Origin: Atopobium sp. oral taxon 199 str. F0494
GTDB lineage: Bacteria > Actinomycetota > Coriobacteriia > Coriobacteriales > Atopobiaceae
Length of the DNA: 64,000 bases
Direction of reading: 5' to 3'
NCBI RefSeq assembly: GCF_000411555.1
Contig: NZ_KE150487.1
Location: forward strand, 62,001-126,000
Each line of letters begins with the position of its first letter. The first letter of the stretch is position 1. Position numbers and translations under genes: made by a program. Positions 8,755 through 17,529 of the stretch are shown piece after piece. Under the pieces are notes generated by a model. It was given only the letters and a program-made list of their open reading frames with translations. It had not been told where the DNA came from and made no database searches.

Positions 8755-11583
8755 ATGTCTTCAACCAGGCGCGCAATTCACAACCACAGCAACCGTACGC
8801 TCACGAGCGGAGACCTCGGAACTCTGCTGACCTTTGCTGCCGCCCACTCCGAACGCAGCGTCTGTCACAAAGCACACACTACGCCCCAGGGGCTGCCGAT
8901 TGACATCGCTCAGGCCAAGCTTGACCTCAATGGTCCCAACGCTATCTCGGAGGCCGTTGAGGATCCAGCGGTTATTCGATTTATCAAAAGCTTTGCAAGC
9001 CCCTTTACACTCATTTTGGTAGTGCTCGCCGCAATCTCCTATGTCACCAACGTTATGCTGGCGCCACCCGGAGAAAAAGATCCCTCTACGGTCATCATCA
9101 TTGCCGTTATGGTGCTCATCTCAGGCATCATTGATTTCGTGCAAAGTTCAAAAGGCGCTTCTGCAGCCGCGGCGCTCTCAAAGATGGTTACCGCCACCAC
9201 ATGCGTAATCCGCCAGCCAATCAGCTTTGACAGCTTCGATGATGAGGCTGCAGCTGCCAAAGACAGCAACGGCTCCGGCAATCATACTGAAGCCGCCGGA
9301 GATAACGACAGCTTTAGCACGGAAATCCCTTTTGCTGAGGTAGTCGTTGGAGACGTAGTGCTTCTCGCCAGCGGAGACATGGTACCTGCCGACTGCCGCG
9401 TGCTTGACGCCAAGGATCTCTTTGTAAACGAAGCTGCCCTGACCGGAGAATCCGAGCCTGTCGAAAAGCTGACGGGTGTTGTTCACGCGCGGCGGCGAGC
9501 CGATGGAACACGCTATCCGCTTTCCCTCTCTGAGTGCACAAATCTGCTGCTCGCAGGTACCACCGTACAATCAGGCAGCGCTCGCGCCGTTATAGTGGCC
9601 ACAGGAGACGAGACCTATGTAGGGCGCATTTCAAAGGCGCTCAGGCAGCCGCCTGCCGAGACAAGCTTCGATGCGGGTTTGAAATCGGTCTCTAAGGTTC
9701 TTGTCGTCTTTATGCTGGTCATGTGCCCGATTGTGCTGCTTGTCAATGGCATCATGAAAGGAGACTGGCTGGACGCACTTTTGTTCAGCGTCTCGGTTGC
9801 CGTCGGCATTACGCCGCAGATGTTGCCCGTCATTGTCACCACCTGTCTCTCACGCGGAGCCACGCGGATGGCAAAACAAGATGTCATCGTCAAGAGCCCT
9901 TCTGCCATTCAAAATCTCGGCGCCATCGATATCCTCTGCACCGACAAGACCGGCACCATCACGGCAGACGAGGTCATACTTGAGCGTCATCTGAACGTTC
10001 TCGGCGAGGAGGACGAATCCGTTTTACGCCATGCTTTTTTGAACAGCTATTTTCAGACAGGGCTTCGCAATCTCATCGATAAGGCCATCATCAAAGCTAC
10101 TAGGCGCCTTACTGATATAGACCATCTGACCGGCGATTACCTCAAAATCGATGAGGTTCCCTTTGATTTTGAGCGTCGCCGTATGAGCGTGGTGGTCAAG
10201 GACGACTCGGGCAGAACCCAGATGATTACCAAGGGCGCCGTCGAGGAAATTCTCACCGTCTGCACCTCCGTTGATCTTGGCAGCGAGGTGTCTCCCTTGA
10301 CCGAAGCGCAGCGCCGCGAAGTGCTTCGACGCGTGCAACATCTCAACGCCGAAGGCATGCGTGTCATAGCGGTAGCGCAGAAGAACGACCCGCGGCCGGT
10401 AGGTGAATTTGGCGTCGATGATGAGTCCGAGATGACTCTCATTGGCTATCTGGCATTTCTTGATCCGCCTAAAGCAAGCGCTGCTGAAGCTGTCAAAAAG
10501 CTTGGCGAGAGGGGCGTCAGCGTCAAAGTCCTTACGGGCGATAATGAAGGCGTCGCGGCGGCCGTTTGCGAAAAAGTCGGCATCAAAGTCGACGTGCTTC
10601 TTTTGGGCGAAGAAATTGAAACTCTCTCCGATCAGACGCTCCGTAAGCGGGTTGAAGAGACGCAACTCTTTGCCAAACTTTCTCCCATGCAGAAAGCGCG
10701 TGTTGTTGAAGCGCTCCGCCGAAATGGCCATATCGTAGGCTTTATGGGCGACGGCATCAATGACGCAGCTGCCATGCGTGCTTCTGACGTCGGCATCTCT
10801 GTGGATACTGCCGTTGATGTAGCGAAGGAATCAGCTGACATCATCCTGCTGCAGAAGGATCTTCTCGTCCTTGAAAGCGGTGTTGAGGAAGGCCGGCGTA
10901 CCTATGGCAATACAATCAAATACATCAAGGCAACCGCCAGTTCAAACTTCGGAAATGTTCTTTCGGTTATGGTTGCCAGTATTCTGCTTCCGTTTTTGCC
11001 TATGTCCGCGCTCCAGCTCTTGCTCTTGGGACTTGCTTATACGCTGACCTGCATCGCAATTCCCTGGGATACGGTTGATGAGAGCTTTTTGGCAAAGCCC
11101 CGCTCATGGGAAGCCCGCTCCATTACAGGCTTTATGCTCTGGATAGGACCGGTAAGTTCCATCTTTGACATACTCACCTTCGCGCTCATGTTCTTTATCA
11201 TCTCCCCGGCCCTTTCAGGTGGCACCTGGGCAGAACTGACCGCCTCCGGCGCTCTCGCCGCCCAAACTCTTTTTATCGCGTCATTTCAGACAGGCTGGTT
11301 CATAGAATCCATGTGGACCCAGACGTTTGTCCTGCACGCTTTACGCACCGAGAAACTGCCTTTCATTCAAAGCCGCCCCTCTGCAGCCCTGACAGCGCTT
11401 ACGATTATTGGCATCGCAGCGGTCAGTGCACTGCCTTTCCTGCCTGTAGTATCTACTGCCCTCGGTCTAGTTCGTCTACCGGTAGTCTTTTTCGGCTGGC
11501 TTTTAGCGCTTATGCTTGGCTATCTGATTCTTATCAGCATCGTCAAGACAATATACATACGACGGCATGGCTCACTGCTGTAA
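8755..11583 (+). CDS. mgtA: Magnesium-translocating P-type ATPase, MgtA type
   Basis: The 942-residue membrane protein imports Mg2+ using ATP (P-type ATPase class IIIB). The phosphorylated aspartate lies in DKTGTIT (Asp about 397), followed by the MgtA-specific stretch LNSYFQTGLRNLIDKAI. The N-domain includes ITKGAVEEIL, the hinge has GFMGDGINDAAAMRASDVGIS, and a TGES loop (LTGESEPVEKL) is present. About ten membrane segments are expected, with hydrophobic blocks near residues 80-140, 310-360 and 740-940. A hydrophilic insertion rich in Asp, Glu and Asn (about 160-195) is not typical. The ATG was chosen because CGGAGG precedes it. It has a leader ORF upstream. Confidence 0.93.
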   Translation: MSSTRRAIHNHSNRTLTSGDLGTLLTFAAAHSERSVCHKAHTTPQGLPIDIAQAKLDLNGPNAISEAVEDPAVIRFIKSFASPFTLILVVLAAISYVTNVMLAPPGEKDPSTVIIIAVMVLISGIIDFVQSSKGASAAAALSKMVTATTCVIRQPISFDSFDDEAAAAKDSNGSGNHTEAAGDNDSFSTEIPFAEVVVGDVVLLASGDMVPADCRVLDAKDLFVNEAALTGESEPVEKLTGVVHARRRADGTRYPLSLSECTNLLLAGTTVQSGSARAVIVATGDETYVGRISKALRQPPAETSFDAGLKSVSKVLVVFMLVMCPIVLLVNGIMKGDWLDALLFSVSVAVGITPQMLPVIVTTCLSRGATRMAKQDVIVKSPSAIQNLGAIDILCTDKTGTITADEVILERHLNVLGEEDESVLRHAFLNSYFQTGLRNLIDKAIIKATRRLTDIDHLTGDYLKIDEVPFDFERRRMSVVVKDDSGRTQMITKGAVEEILTVCTSVDLGSEVSPLTEAQRREVLRRVQHLNAEGMRVIAVAQKNDPRPVGEFGVDDESEMTLIGYLAFLDPPKASAAEAVKKLGERGVSVKVLTGDNEGVAAAVCEKVGIKVDVLLLGEEIETLSDQTLRKRVEETQLFAKLSPMQKARVVEALRRNGHIVGFMGDGINDAAAMRASDVGISVDTAVDVAKESADIILLQKDLLVLESGVEEGRRTYGNTIKYIKATASSNFGNVLSVMVASILLPFLPMSALQLLLLGLAYTLTCIAIPWDTVDESFLAKPRSWEARSITGFMLWIGPVSSIFDILTFALMFFIISPALSGGTWAELTASGALAAQTLFIASFQTGWFIESMWTQTFVLHALRTEKLPFIQSRPSAALTALTIIGIAAVSALPFLPVVSTALGLVRLPVVFFGWLLALMLGYLILISIVKTIYIRRHGSLL

Positions 11584-11629
11584 CCCATGTATATCATCAA
11601 AACTTTGCACACCGAGAAACTGCCTTTCA
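11346..11629. repeat. 20-bp exact direct repeat at the mgtA 3' end
   Basis: CACCGAGAAACTGCCTTTCA occurs at 11346-11365 inside mgtA and again at 11610-11629 in the gap just after its stop codon. The second copy is non-coding. It may be the trace of a local duplication or old recombination at the end of the gene. Confidence 0.6.
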
Positions 11630-11637
11630 CTAAAACT

Positions 11638-11669
11638 GATGCCTGCAAGCACGCTTACTTGCAGGCATC
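11638..11669. terminator. Bidirectional terminator between mgtA and the ABC exporter pair
   Basis: A perfect 12-pair stem, GATGCCTGCAAG with CTTGCAGGCATC, encloses an eight-base loop between two convergent genes. Flanking A and T runs are short, so it can serve either strand with moderate strength. Confidence 0.75.
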
Positions 11670-11701
11670 GTCTTAACCGAAATCCTATCCTTCGCCAATC
11701 T

Positions 11702-13435
11702 TTAGGCAATCTTCCAGCCGACGGTCTTCTCGCGCATATTGACAAAGTCAGCGTAGAGGCCACCTTCCGCCATAAGCGATTCATGGGTACCGCGCTGCAC
11801 GATATGTCCATGGTCAAGCACCAGTATTTGGTCGGCGTTGCGCACTGTCTTTAAACGGTGAGCAATCATGATGACCGTTTTTGACTGCGTAAGCTCAGCA
11901 ATGGCGCGCTGAAGCTCCAGCTCATTTTCAGGATCAACATTGGCTGTTGCCTCATCAAGCACCACAATCGGCGCATCCTTCAGAATGGCGCGAGCGATGG
12001 AAAGACGCTGACGCTCACCACCGGAAAGCGAAGAGCCACTCTCTCCCAGCCGCGTCTCATAGCCGTTGGGCAACGCCTGTATAAACTCCTCACAACAGGC
12101 ACGGCGAGCGGCTTCTACCACCTGCTCATGCGTCGCCTCAGGGCTACCAAACTTGATATTGTTTTCAATAGTGTCGTCAAACAGGAAAACGCCTTGGAAA
12201 ACGGTGGAGAAATTCTGCAACAGCGAATCAACCTTGTAGTCACGCACATCGTGTCCTCCCAAGGTGACTTTGCCGGAATCTACATCCCAAAAACGCTCAA
12301 TCAGACGGGCTAGCGTTGTTTTACCGGACCCGCTAGGACCCACGATAGCACATGAAGTGCCTGCAGGAATAGAAAGACTTACGCCATCGAGGATGCGGCG
12401 GTCATCATAGCCAAAGGTAATATCGGACACTTCGATGTCAAAGGCATCGGCCTTCTCGATGGCCGCGCCCTCATCCATGGGAGGCGTGGCGAGAAGTTCA
12501 TTTGTCTGCTCCATAGCAATTTCGATATTGCGAAGAATCGCCGAAAAGCGTCCGGCCGCCTCTAGGCGACTGAACAGCATAAACGATACCACCACTACGG
12601 TCAGGCAGGTAGCCGTAGCGAGGCTGCCGGAGAGCCACAGCCATACAGACATCAGGCACATGACAACGCTTGTGGCCTTAGAAACCACCATCTGCAAAAT
12701 CGAGAAGCGCAGCGCCTTAAACTCAAGGGCTAAAGCCTGGGCTCGGCAATCATCAACGGTATGCGCAAGTTTGCCTTCCGCATCGTCCACAAGAGAAAAC
12801 GCGCGCACTACGCTGATACCACGCACATATTCAAGCACCGCGCTTACAAGAGCGGTGTTGGCTGCAGAAAATTTTTCAGCCGTCACGCGTACATAGCTTT
12901 GCAAAAGTTCCATGCTCAGACAAAAGAGCGCCAGCGTCACGGCAGCCATAAGGCCAAGGCGCCAGTCAAGCGCGCACAAAAAGATGACAACAATCAGGGA
13001 AAACACCAAGCCACCAACGATGGTCATATACAAAAGGCCACCAAGATTTTGCATAGCGTCAAGCTGGTTGGTCATAATTGACGTCACTTCACCAAGGCTG
13101 TTCTCGTTGAAATAACCCATGGGCAAATGGCGCAGCGTATCCCCGACCTCGGCGCGTTTTTTACCTGCCATGCTGAAGTTGGCGTCGCAAAAATTCTCGC
13201 TCTTGAAGTGCGAACACACAAAGGTCCCCGCAATGCTGATGCCCATAACTCCTAGGGCGAGAAGAGCTGTCTGACCCGAAAGCGTCCCGGCAGTCAACGC
13301 GCTAAAGACTATCCAGAGCGCGGTTATCTGCAGGCCCTCAAACAGGCAGCACAAAATGGTAAACAGGAGGCCCTTGTAGAGCCTGTCACGATACGCACTT
13401 CCAAATTGGAAGTACATTTTCAAAACAGAAAGCAT
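11702..13435 (-). CDS. ABC exporter half-transporter (membrane domain fused to ATPase), second of a pair
   Basis: The 577 residues comprise a six-helix ABC exporter membrane domain (about 1-310) and a C-terminal nucleotide-binding domain. The ATPase shows Walker A VGPSGSGKTT (near 368), signature LSGGERQR, Walker B IVVLDEATANVD and the His switch in IAHRLKTV. It lies 15 bases downstream of another half-transporter of the same type, so the two probably form a heterodimer. Pairs like this export peptides, lipids or drugs, and some (the YbtPQ/IrtAB group) import siderophores. The cargo cannot be read from the sequence. Confidence 0.85.
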   Translation of the reverse strand: MLSVLKMYFQFGSAYRDRLYKGLLFTILCCLFEGLQITALWIVFSALTAGTLSGQTALLALGVMGISIAGTFVCSHFKSENFCDANFSMAGKKRAEVGDTLRHLPMGYFNENSLGEVTSIMTNQLDAMQNLGGLLYMTIVGGLVFSLIVVIFLCALDWRLGLMAAVTLALFCLSMELLQSYVRVTAEKFSAANTALVSAVLEYVRGISVVRAFSLVDDAEGKLAHTVDDCRAQALALEFKALRFSILQMVVSKATSVVMCLMSVWLWLSGSLATATCLTVVVVSFMLFSRLEAAGRFSAILRNIEIAMEQTNELLATPPMDEGAAIEKADAFDIEVSDITFGYDDRRILDGVSLSIPAGTSCAIVGPSGSGKTTLARLIERFWDVDSGKVTLGGHDVRDYKVDSLLQNFSTVFQGVFLFDDTIENNIKFGSPEATHEQVVEAARRACCEEFIQALPNGYETRLGESGSSLSGGERQRLSIARAILKDAPIVVLDEATANVDPENELELQRAIAELTQSKTVIMIAHRLKTVRNADQILVLDHGHIVQRGTHESLMAEGGLYADFVNMREKTVGWKIA

Positions 13436-13450
13436 CGGCAGCCCCTTTCG

Positions 13451-15268
13451 TTAAGCCTCGTCAAGTGCGCCCATATGTGCGCGGTACATAGTCGCATAGA
13501 GCGGACAGGTATCCATCAGCTGGTCATGAGTGCCTTGAGCCTCGATGCGTCCGTCGTTGACAACCACGATCTTGTCGGCGTTTTGCACAGTCGAAAGGCG
13601 ATGCGCAATGACTACGAGCGTTTTGCCAGCTACAAGTTTTGCTACCGCAGACTCGACTTCAGCTTCCGACTCGGGGTCCGCATACGCCGTAGCCTCGTCA
13701 AGTAAGATGATTGGTGCGTTTTTGAGCATCGCACGCGCGATAGCTACGCGCTGGCGCTCGCCGCCCGACAGATGACCACCCGAGCCTCCTACAACTGTTT
13801 GATAGCCGTCAGGAAGCGACTGTATAAAGTTGTGACACCCGGATGCCTTAGCGCACGCGATAACCTCATCGTCCGTAGCGCCTTTGCGGCCCATCCGGAT
13901 GTTGTCCATAATAGTTTCATCAAAAAGGTAACTGTCTTGATCAACATAGGCCACAAGGTCAGCAAGCTGGGACGCTGCCAGCATGCGGATATCCTTTCCT
14001 CCGATAGAAACCGAACCTTCAGTGGGATCCCAGAATCCCGCAACAAGGCGCGCGAGGGTCGACTTACCGGAACCGCTGGGGCCAACGAATGCCGTTACCT
14101 GGCCGGATGCAACCGTAAGATCGATGCCGTGAATGACCTCATCGGTATCGTAGGCAAAATGAACATCAGTGAGCACAATGTCAGTACCTTCAAGCGCGCA
14201 GGGCTTCTCGGCACGCTTTTGGTCGGGGTAGTTCAGTACCTCTGAAATCTCCTCAACGATTGTTCCAACCTGGGCAAGCGAATCGCCAAAGCTCATCGCG
14301 GCATACAAAGGTTGAAAGACGCCAAGCGACAACACCGCGCACATAACAAACGTTGAAGGCGAAAGCGTACCCTGCATAACAAAGAGGCATCCCAGCGGCA
14401 GTACCGTCACCAATGTCGCGGGAGCGACAGAAAGCATAGCGTCCTGCCAAATTTGGCAGTGGCTCATCCAGTCGATAAAAGCATGTGCGGAAGCGTACAC
14501 CGCCTTTGAGAACTTTTCGTAGGAACTTGCCGACTGGCCGAACGCCTTAATGACCTCAATGCCCGAAACATACTCAACCGAGGCGTTGTTCATCTCTTTG
14601 CCGGTGGTAATGGTATTTTGATACCAGAACGCGTAGTCTTTCATCATGCCTGCCAGGCAGCCCAAGCCCACGACGATAGTCAGCAGCGTGGCAAGAGCCA
14701 GGCGCCAGTCAAGAATCGCCAGATATATAAAGACCGCAAGAACAACGGTGAGGTTTGACGTCAGCTCGGGAACGGCATGAGCAAGCGTTGTTTCAATACT
14801 GTCTATTTTCTCAACAAGCAAGCGCTTAAGCGTGCCTGACGGAGTATCCAGCACGTATCCCATAGGAACACGTGTGAGCTTCTGCGCAAGACGAACGCGC
14901 AGATTTGCGATAGTAGCAAACGTCGCAATGTGGGAAACCGTTGTCGAAAAATGATGGAAGATAATCTGCACGATATAGCCTACGGCAGCGATAAGACCCC
15001 ACTGCAGGTAAAATGACCAATCCCGAACGCCGTTAAAAATGCCGACCACCATAGTGCCGGCAACGACATACGGCACCATGCTCCCCATAACGCCAATAAT
15101 GGCGAGAAGAACGGAGAACGCGTAGGTACCCTTTCTGTCTGACCACTCAAGCAGTACGGCTACGGGATTTACTTGAGGCTGCTGATTTGCAGTCTCTTCC
15201 TTCTGCTGTCCGGAATTTTGTTGGGGGTTTTGCACAGTCTCCCCCTGCACAACCTCTTGTGCATCCAT
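13451..15268 (-). CDS. ABC exporter half-transporter (membrane domain fused to ATPase), first of a pair
   Basis: This 605-residue half-transporter has a Gln/Asn-rich cytosolic N-tail (about 1-40), a six-helix membrane domain and an ATPase domain. The ATPase has Walker A FVGPSGSGKSTLARL, signature LSGGERQR, Walker B IILLDEATAYADPE and switch His in IAHRLSTV. Both ATP sites in the pair look intact, unlike many heterodimeric exporters with one degenerate site. The ATG follows GGGAGG. It is the promoter-proximal gene; the upstream gap carries two dyads that could bind a repressor. No regulator gene is adjacent. Confidence 0.85.
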   Translation of the reverse strand: MDAQEVVQGETVQNPQQNSGQQKEETANQQPQVNPVAVLLEWSDRKGTYAFSVLLAIIGVMGSMVPYVVAGTMVVGIFNGVRDWSFYLQWGLIAAVGYIVQIIFHHFSTTVSHIATFATIANLRVRLAQKLTRVPMGYVLDTPSGTLKRLLVEKIDSIETTLAHAVPELTSNLTVVLAVFIYLAILDWRLALATLLTIVVGLGCLAGMMKDYAFWYQNTITTGKEMNNASVEYVSGIEVIKAFGQSASSYEKFSKAVYASAHAFIDWMSHCQIWQDAMLSVAPATLVTVLPLGCLFVMQGTLSPSTFVMCAVLSLGVFQPLYAAMSFGDSLAQVGTIVEEISEVLNYPDQKRAEKPCALEGTDIVLTDVHFAYDTDEVIHGIDLTVASGQVTAFVGPSGSGKSTLARLVAGFWDPTEGSVSIGGKDIRMLAASQLADLVAYVDQDSYLFDETIMDNIRMGRKGATDDEVIACAKASGCHNFIQSLPDGYQTVVGGSGGHLSGGERQRVAIARAMLKNAPIILLDEATAYADPESEAEVESAVAKLVAGKTLVVIAHRLSTVQNADKIVVVNDGRIEAQGTHDQLMDTCPLYATMYRAHMGALDEA

Positions 15269-15301
15269 ATTGCCTCCCTGCAACCGGTTTCAACATCAAA
15301 C

Positions 15302-15384
15302 GTCTGTCTTTATGGCAGTCATTGACAGACACTGCGATTCTGAAGCCGACTATCAAAAGTTAGCCAATGATAACTATTTGATAG
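15302..15384. promoter_or_regulatory. Two dyad elements upstream of the ABC exporter pair
   Basis: GTCTGTC (15302-15308) pairs with GACAGAC (15324-15330). Further upstream CTATCAAA (15350-15357) pairs with TTTGATAG (15377-15384), and AGTTA and TAACT form an inner dyad. They lie within 120 bases of the start of the first exporter gene, the position expected for operators or leader hairpins. No known regulator motif is recognised. Confidence 0.4.
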
Positions 15385-15531
15385 TGTCATACCGCTTCGA
15401 GAAGAAGGCAAGTAATATCTTCAAAAATCGGTAAAAGCTACAAAACATCCAACTCATTGAGTCCATAGCTTTTATGTATGGCTTGCTCCAGGTGCTCTAA
15501 AGGGGCTCTCACGGCGCGTCGACAAGCTCAG

Positions 15532-15831
15532 CTATGCGCCCTTACGCGTACCTCTGAAGGCAAAGTCACGTCCGGCGGCATGAACAATACCTTCGATAGT
15601 GTCGCCTCGCACACGGCCTCCGCAGGTAAATACAACAGGCCCCACAAAGGTCGCTACGTTTCCGCCAAAGGTAAACGAATCGCCTTGCACGCGGCCGTTC
15701 TCAATAGCAAGTTCCATACCAAGAGCACTCATAGTTCCCGTAAGAGTTTCATCCTCAGCATGCAAAATCGCGGTGCCCGTCTTCGGACCCATGGGAGTTT
15801 CGGCCGTTATGTCATATGTTCCGTCAATCAT
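15532..15831 (-). CDS. Small conserved-looking hypothetical protein (99 residues)
   Basis: I do not recognise this protein. It starts at an ATG after GGAGG, and the longer frame has no ribosome site. The 99 residues have no signal peptide or membrane helix and are rich in Gly, Thr and alternating hydrophobic residues (YDITAETPMGPKTGTAIL, LTGTMSALGMELAIENGRVQ, FRGTRKGA). That pattern fits a small all-beta, barrel-like fold. It lies alone between the ABC exporter promoter region and the hydroxyacyl-CoA dehydrogenase. The good ribosome site and codon pattern argue that it is real. Confidence 0.65.
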   Translation of the reverse strand: MIDGTYDITAETPMGPKTGTAILHAEDETLTGTMSALGMELAIENGRVQGDSFTFGGNVATFVGPVVFTCGGRVRGDTIEGIVHAAGRDFAFRGTRKGA

Positions 15832-16082
15832 GTTGCCTCCGTCATTTTTGGTACACGTTTCGTTGAGCTGTTTCATTTAACTGTTTCGTTGAACAAAAGC
15901 GTGACAGCAAGCAGCCGACATGTCAATTTCTAAGGGGCTTCTCGCCGCGTCAGCCCTGCCGTTCACGTTTGTTACTATCACGGTCGCGGAATACCTTCGC
16001 AGAATCTGACTTTTCAGACTCTCATGGGGTATATGAGAACGAACGTAAGACATCGTCTCTTCAAGGGAGGAAGGACAGTCCG

Positions 16083-17033
16083 ATGGATATTTCAAACGTA
16101 AAAAAGGTAACTGTTGCCGGCGGAGGCGTCCTTGGCAGCCAAATCGCTTTTCAGACGGCATACATGGGATACGACACCACCATTTGGCTTCGCACCGACG
16201 CGTCGATTGGTCGCGCGCAGCCCAAGATTGATCGTCTTAAGGAGATTTATCTGAATACCCTTGAGGCTCTCAAAACCAATCCAAGCGCGTACGCGTACGG
16301 TCTTGTCGCTCAGGAAGAGATTACTGCAGAGAAACTCGATGAGCTTAAGGAGCAGGTTGAAAAGGTATACGCTCATCTGAAGCTTACCGTTGACTGGAAC
16401 GAAGCATTCAACGATGCCGATTTTGTCATTGAATCCGTCGCCGAAGAGCCAAAGCAGAAAATCGCGTTTTATACCGAGCTCGCAAAGCATCTGCCCGAGA
16501 AGACCGTTGTCGCGACAAACAGCTCAACCATGATTCCCAGCATGTTTTCAACATACACTGGCCGTCCAGAAAAGTACCTCGCGCTGCACTTTGCCAACGA
16601 AATCTGGAAGAACCCGCTTGCGGAAGTCATGGGACACGCAGATACCGCACAGGAAAATTTCGATCTGGTGGTAGCGTTTGCCGCAAGCATCCGTATGATT
16701 CCTGTCAAAGTATTGAAAGAGCAGCCTGGCTATCTCTTGAATTCAATGCTCGTTCCCTTGCTATCAGCAGCCGAGGGTCTTTGGGCAGGTGGCGTAGGTT
16801 CGCCGGAGGACATCGACAAGGCATGGATGATTGGTACCGGCGCTCCGGCAGGACCGTTCAGGATTTTAGACATCATCGGCCTTACGACCGCTTATAACGT
16901 TGGTATGCTCAATCCTAAGGCTCAGCAGGAAGGCACACTCGAAAACCGCATTGTTACACTTCTTAAAGAGAAGATTGATGCAGGAGAGCTGGGCATTAAC
17001 GCCGGCAAGGGCTTCTATTCGTACAAAAAGTAG
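16083..17033 (+). CDS. 3-hydroxyacyl-CoA dehydrogenase family protein
   Basis: The 316-residue protein has the two-domain layout of NAD-dependent 3-hydroxyacyl-CoA dehydrogenases. An N-terminal Rossmann domain has VTVAGGGVLGSQIA (residues 9-22). The middle has VIESVAEEPKQKIAFYTEL and VVATNSSTMIPS, in which the Ser and the following His of ALHFANEIWKNPLAEVM fit the active site. A C-terminal helical domain ends in NAGKGFYSYKK. The family oxidises 3-hydroxybutyryl-CoA and related hydroxyacids. No thiolase or crotonase gene is adjacent, so the substrate is open. The ATG follows GGGAGGAAGG. A strong terminator follows. Confidence 0.82.
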   Translation: MDISNVKKVTVAGGGVLGSQIAFQTAYMGYDTTIWLRTDASIGRAQPKIDRLKEIYLNTLEALKTNPSAYAYGLVAQEEITAEKLDELKEQVEKVYAHLKLTVDWNEAFNDADFVIESVAEEPKQKIAFYTELAKHLPEKTVVATNSSTMIPSMFSTYTGRPEKYLALHFANEIWKNPLAEVMGHADTAQENFDLVVAFAASIRMIPVKVLKEQPGYLLNSMLVPLLSAAEGLWAGGVGSPEDIDKAWMIGTGAPAGPFRILDIIGLTTAYNVGMLNPKAQQEGTLENRIVTLLKEKIDAGELGINAGKGFYSYKK

Positions 17034-17086
17034 GCCCACGGCGCAACGCAAACGTTACCGAGCGCACATGTGAACTGCTTGACAAC

Positions 17087-17120
17087 AACACCCCGAGAAG
17101 GTCGACCTTCTCGGGGTGTT
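17087..17120. terminator. Perfect 34-bp palindromic terminator containing paired CGAGAAG motifs
   Basis: AACACCCCGAGAAG, the self-complementary GTCGAC and CTTCTCGGGGTGTT form a perfect inverted repeat followed by TTCTCTC. The stem is built around one CGAGAAG and one CTTCTCG. It ends the hydroxyacyl-CoA dehydrogenase transcript and, from the other side, the toxin-like remnant. Confidence 0.85.
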
Positions 17121-17154
17121 TTCTCTCGCGTCTCTTGTAATCTACATCCTCAGC

Positions 17155-17403
17155 CTACAGGCGTATCTTGTAGAATTCAGACCCATGAAACACTCTGAGG
17201 ACTACCGCATACCCTTCCACAACGCTGTAGATGCAGACATACTCATCGCAGAACAACTTGCGGTATCCGAGCCGGCGCAAATCAGCATCGTGATGAAGAG
17301 GCCCAAGTAAGGGGTTTTCCTCTAAAAGACCCATAGTATCCAGCAGCTTTTTCATGAACTTCTTGGCAGACGCTGGTCCGACTGCTTTGCTTCTATAGCT
17401 CAC
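17155..17403 (-). pseudogene. RelE/ParE-family toxin, 5'-truncated
   Basis: The 82-residue frame matches the second part of RelE/ParE toxins: a helix (AKKFMKKLLDTMGLLEENPLLG), then LRRLGYRKLFCDEYVCIYSVVEGYAVVLRVFHGS, the usual C-terminal beta sheet. Family members run about 90-105 residues and begin with a beta strand and helix that are missing here. Upstream, after a possible GTG start, the frame meets a stop seven codons earlier. No ribosome site and no antitoxin gene are visible; the next 70 bases upstream hold only a hairpin. I read it as a decaying orphan toxin, though a short active form cannot be excluded. Confidence 0.6.
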
Positions 17404-17430
17404 AAGAAAACCGTGAGAGAATTATTATGC

Positions 17431-17464
17431 AAGCTTAATCAAGTCTCAAGAATTGGTTAAGCTT
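17431..17464. repeat. AT-rich inverted repeat beside the ParE remnant
   Basis: AAGCTTAATCAA (17431-17442) pairs with TTGGTTAAGCTT (17453-17464) with one G-T pair and a ten-base loop. It lies between the toxin remnant and the DUF4342 gene. It could be an old toxin-antitoxin operator or a promoter-region dyad for the downstream gene. Confidence 0.45.
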
Positions 17465-17529
17465 ACTAGGTCACCATGAAGCAAGACGAAGACGAAGGGC
17501 GTCTTCGTGTCGTCGGAAGGACGATCATC

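Noticed and set aside
8755-11583. Calcium or potassium P-type ATPase
   Set aside because: The LNSYFQTGLRNL segment after the phosphorylation site and the overall length fit MgtA-type magnesium ATPases.
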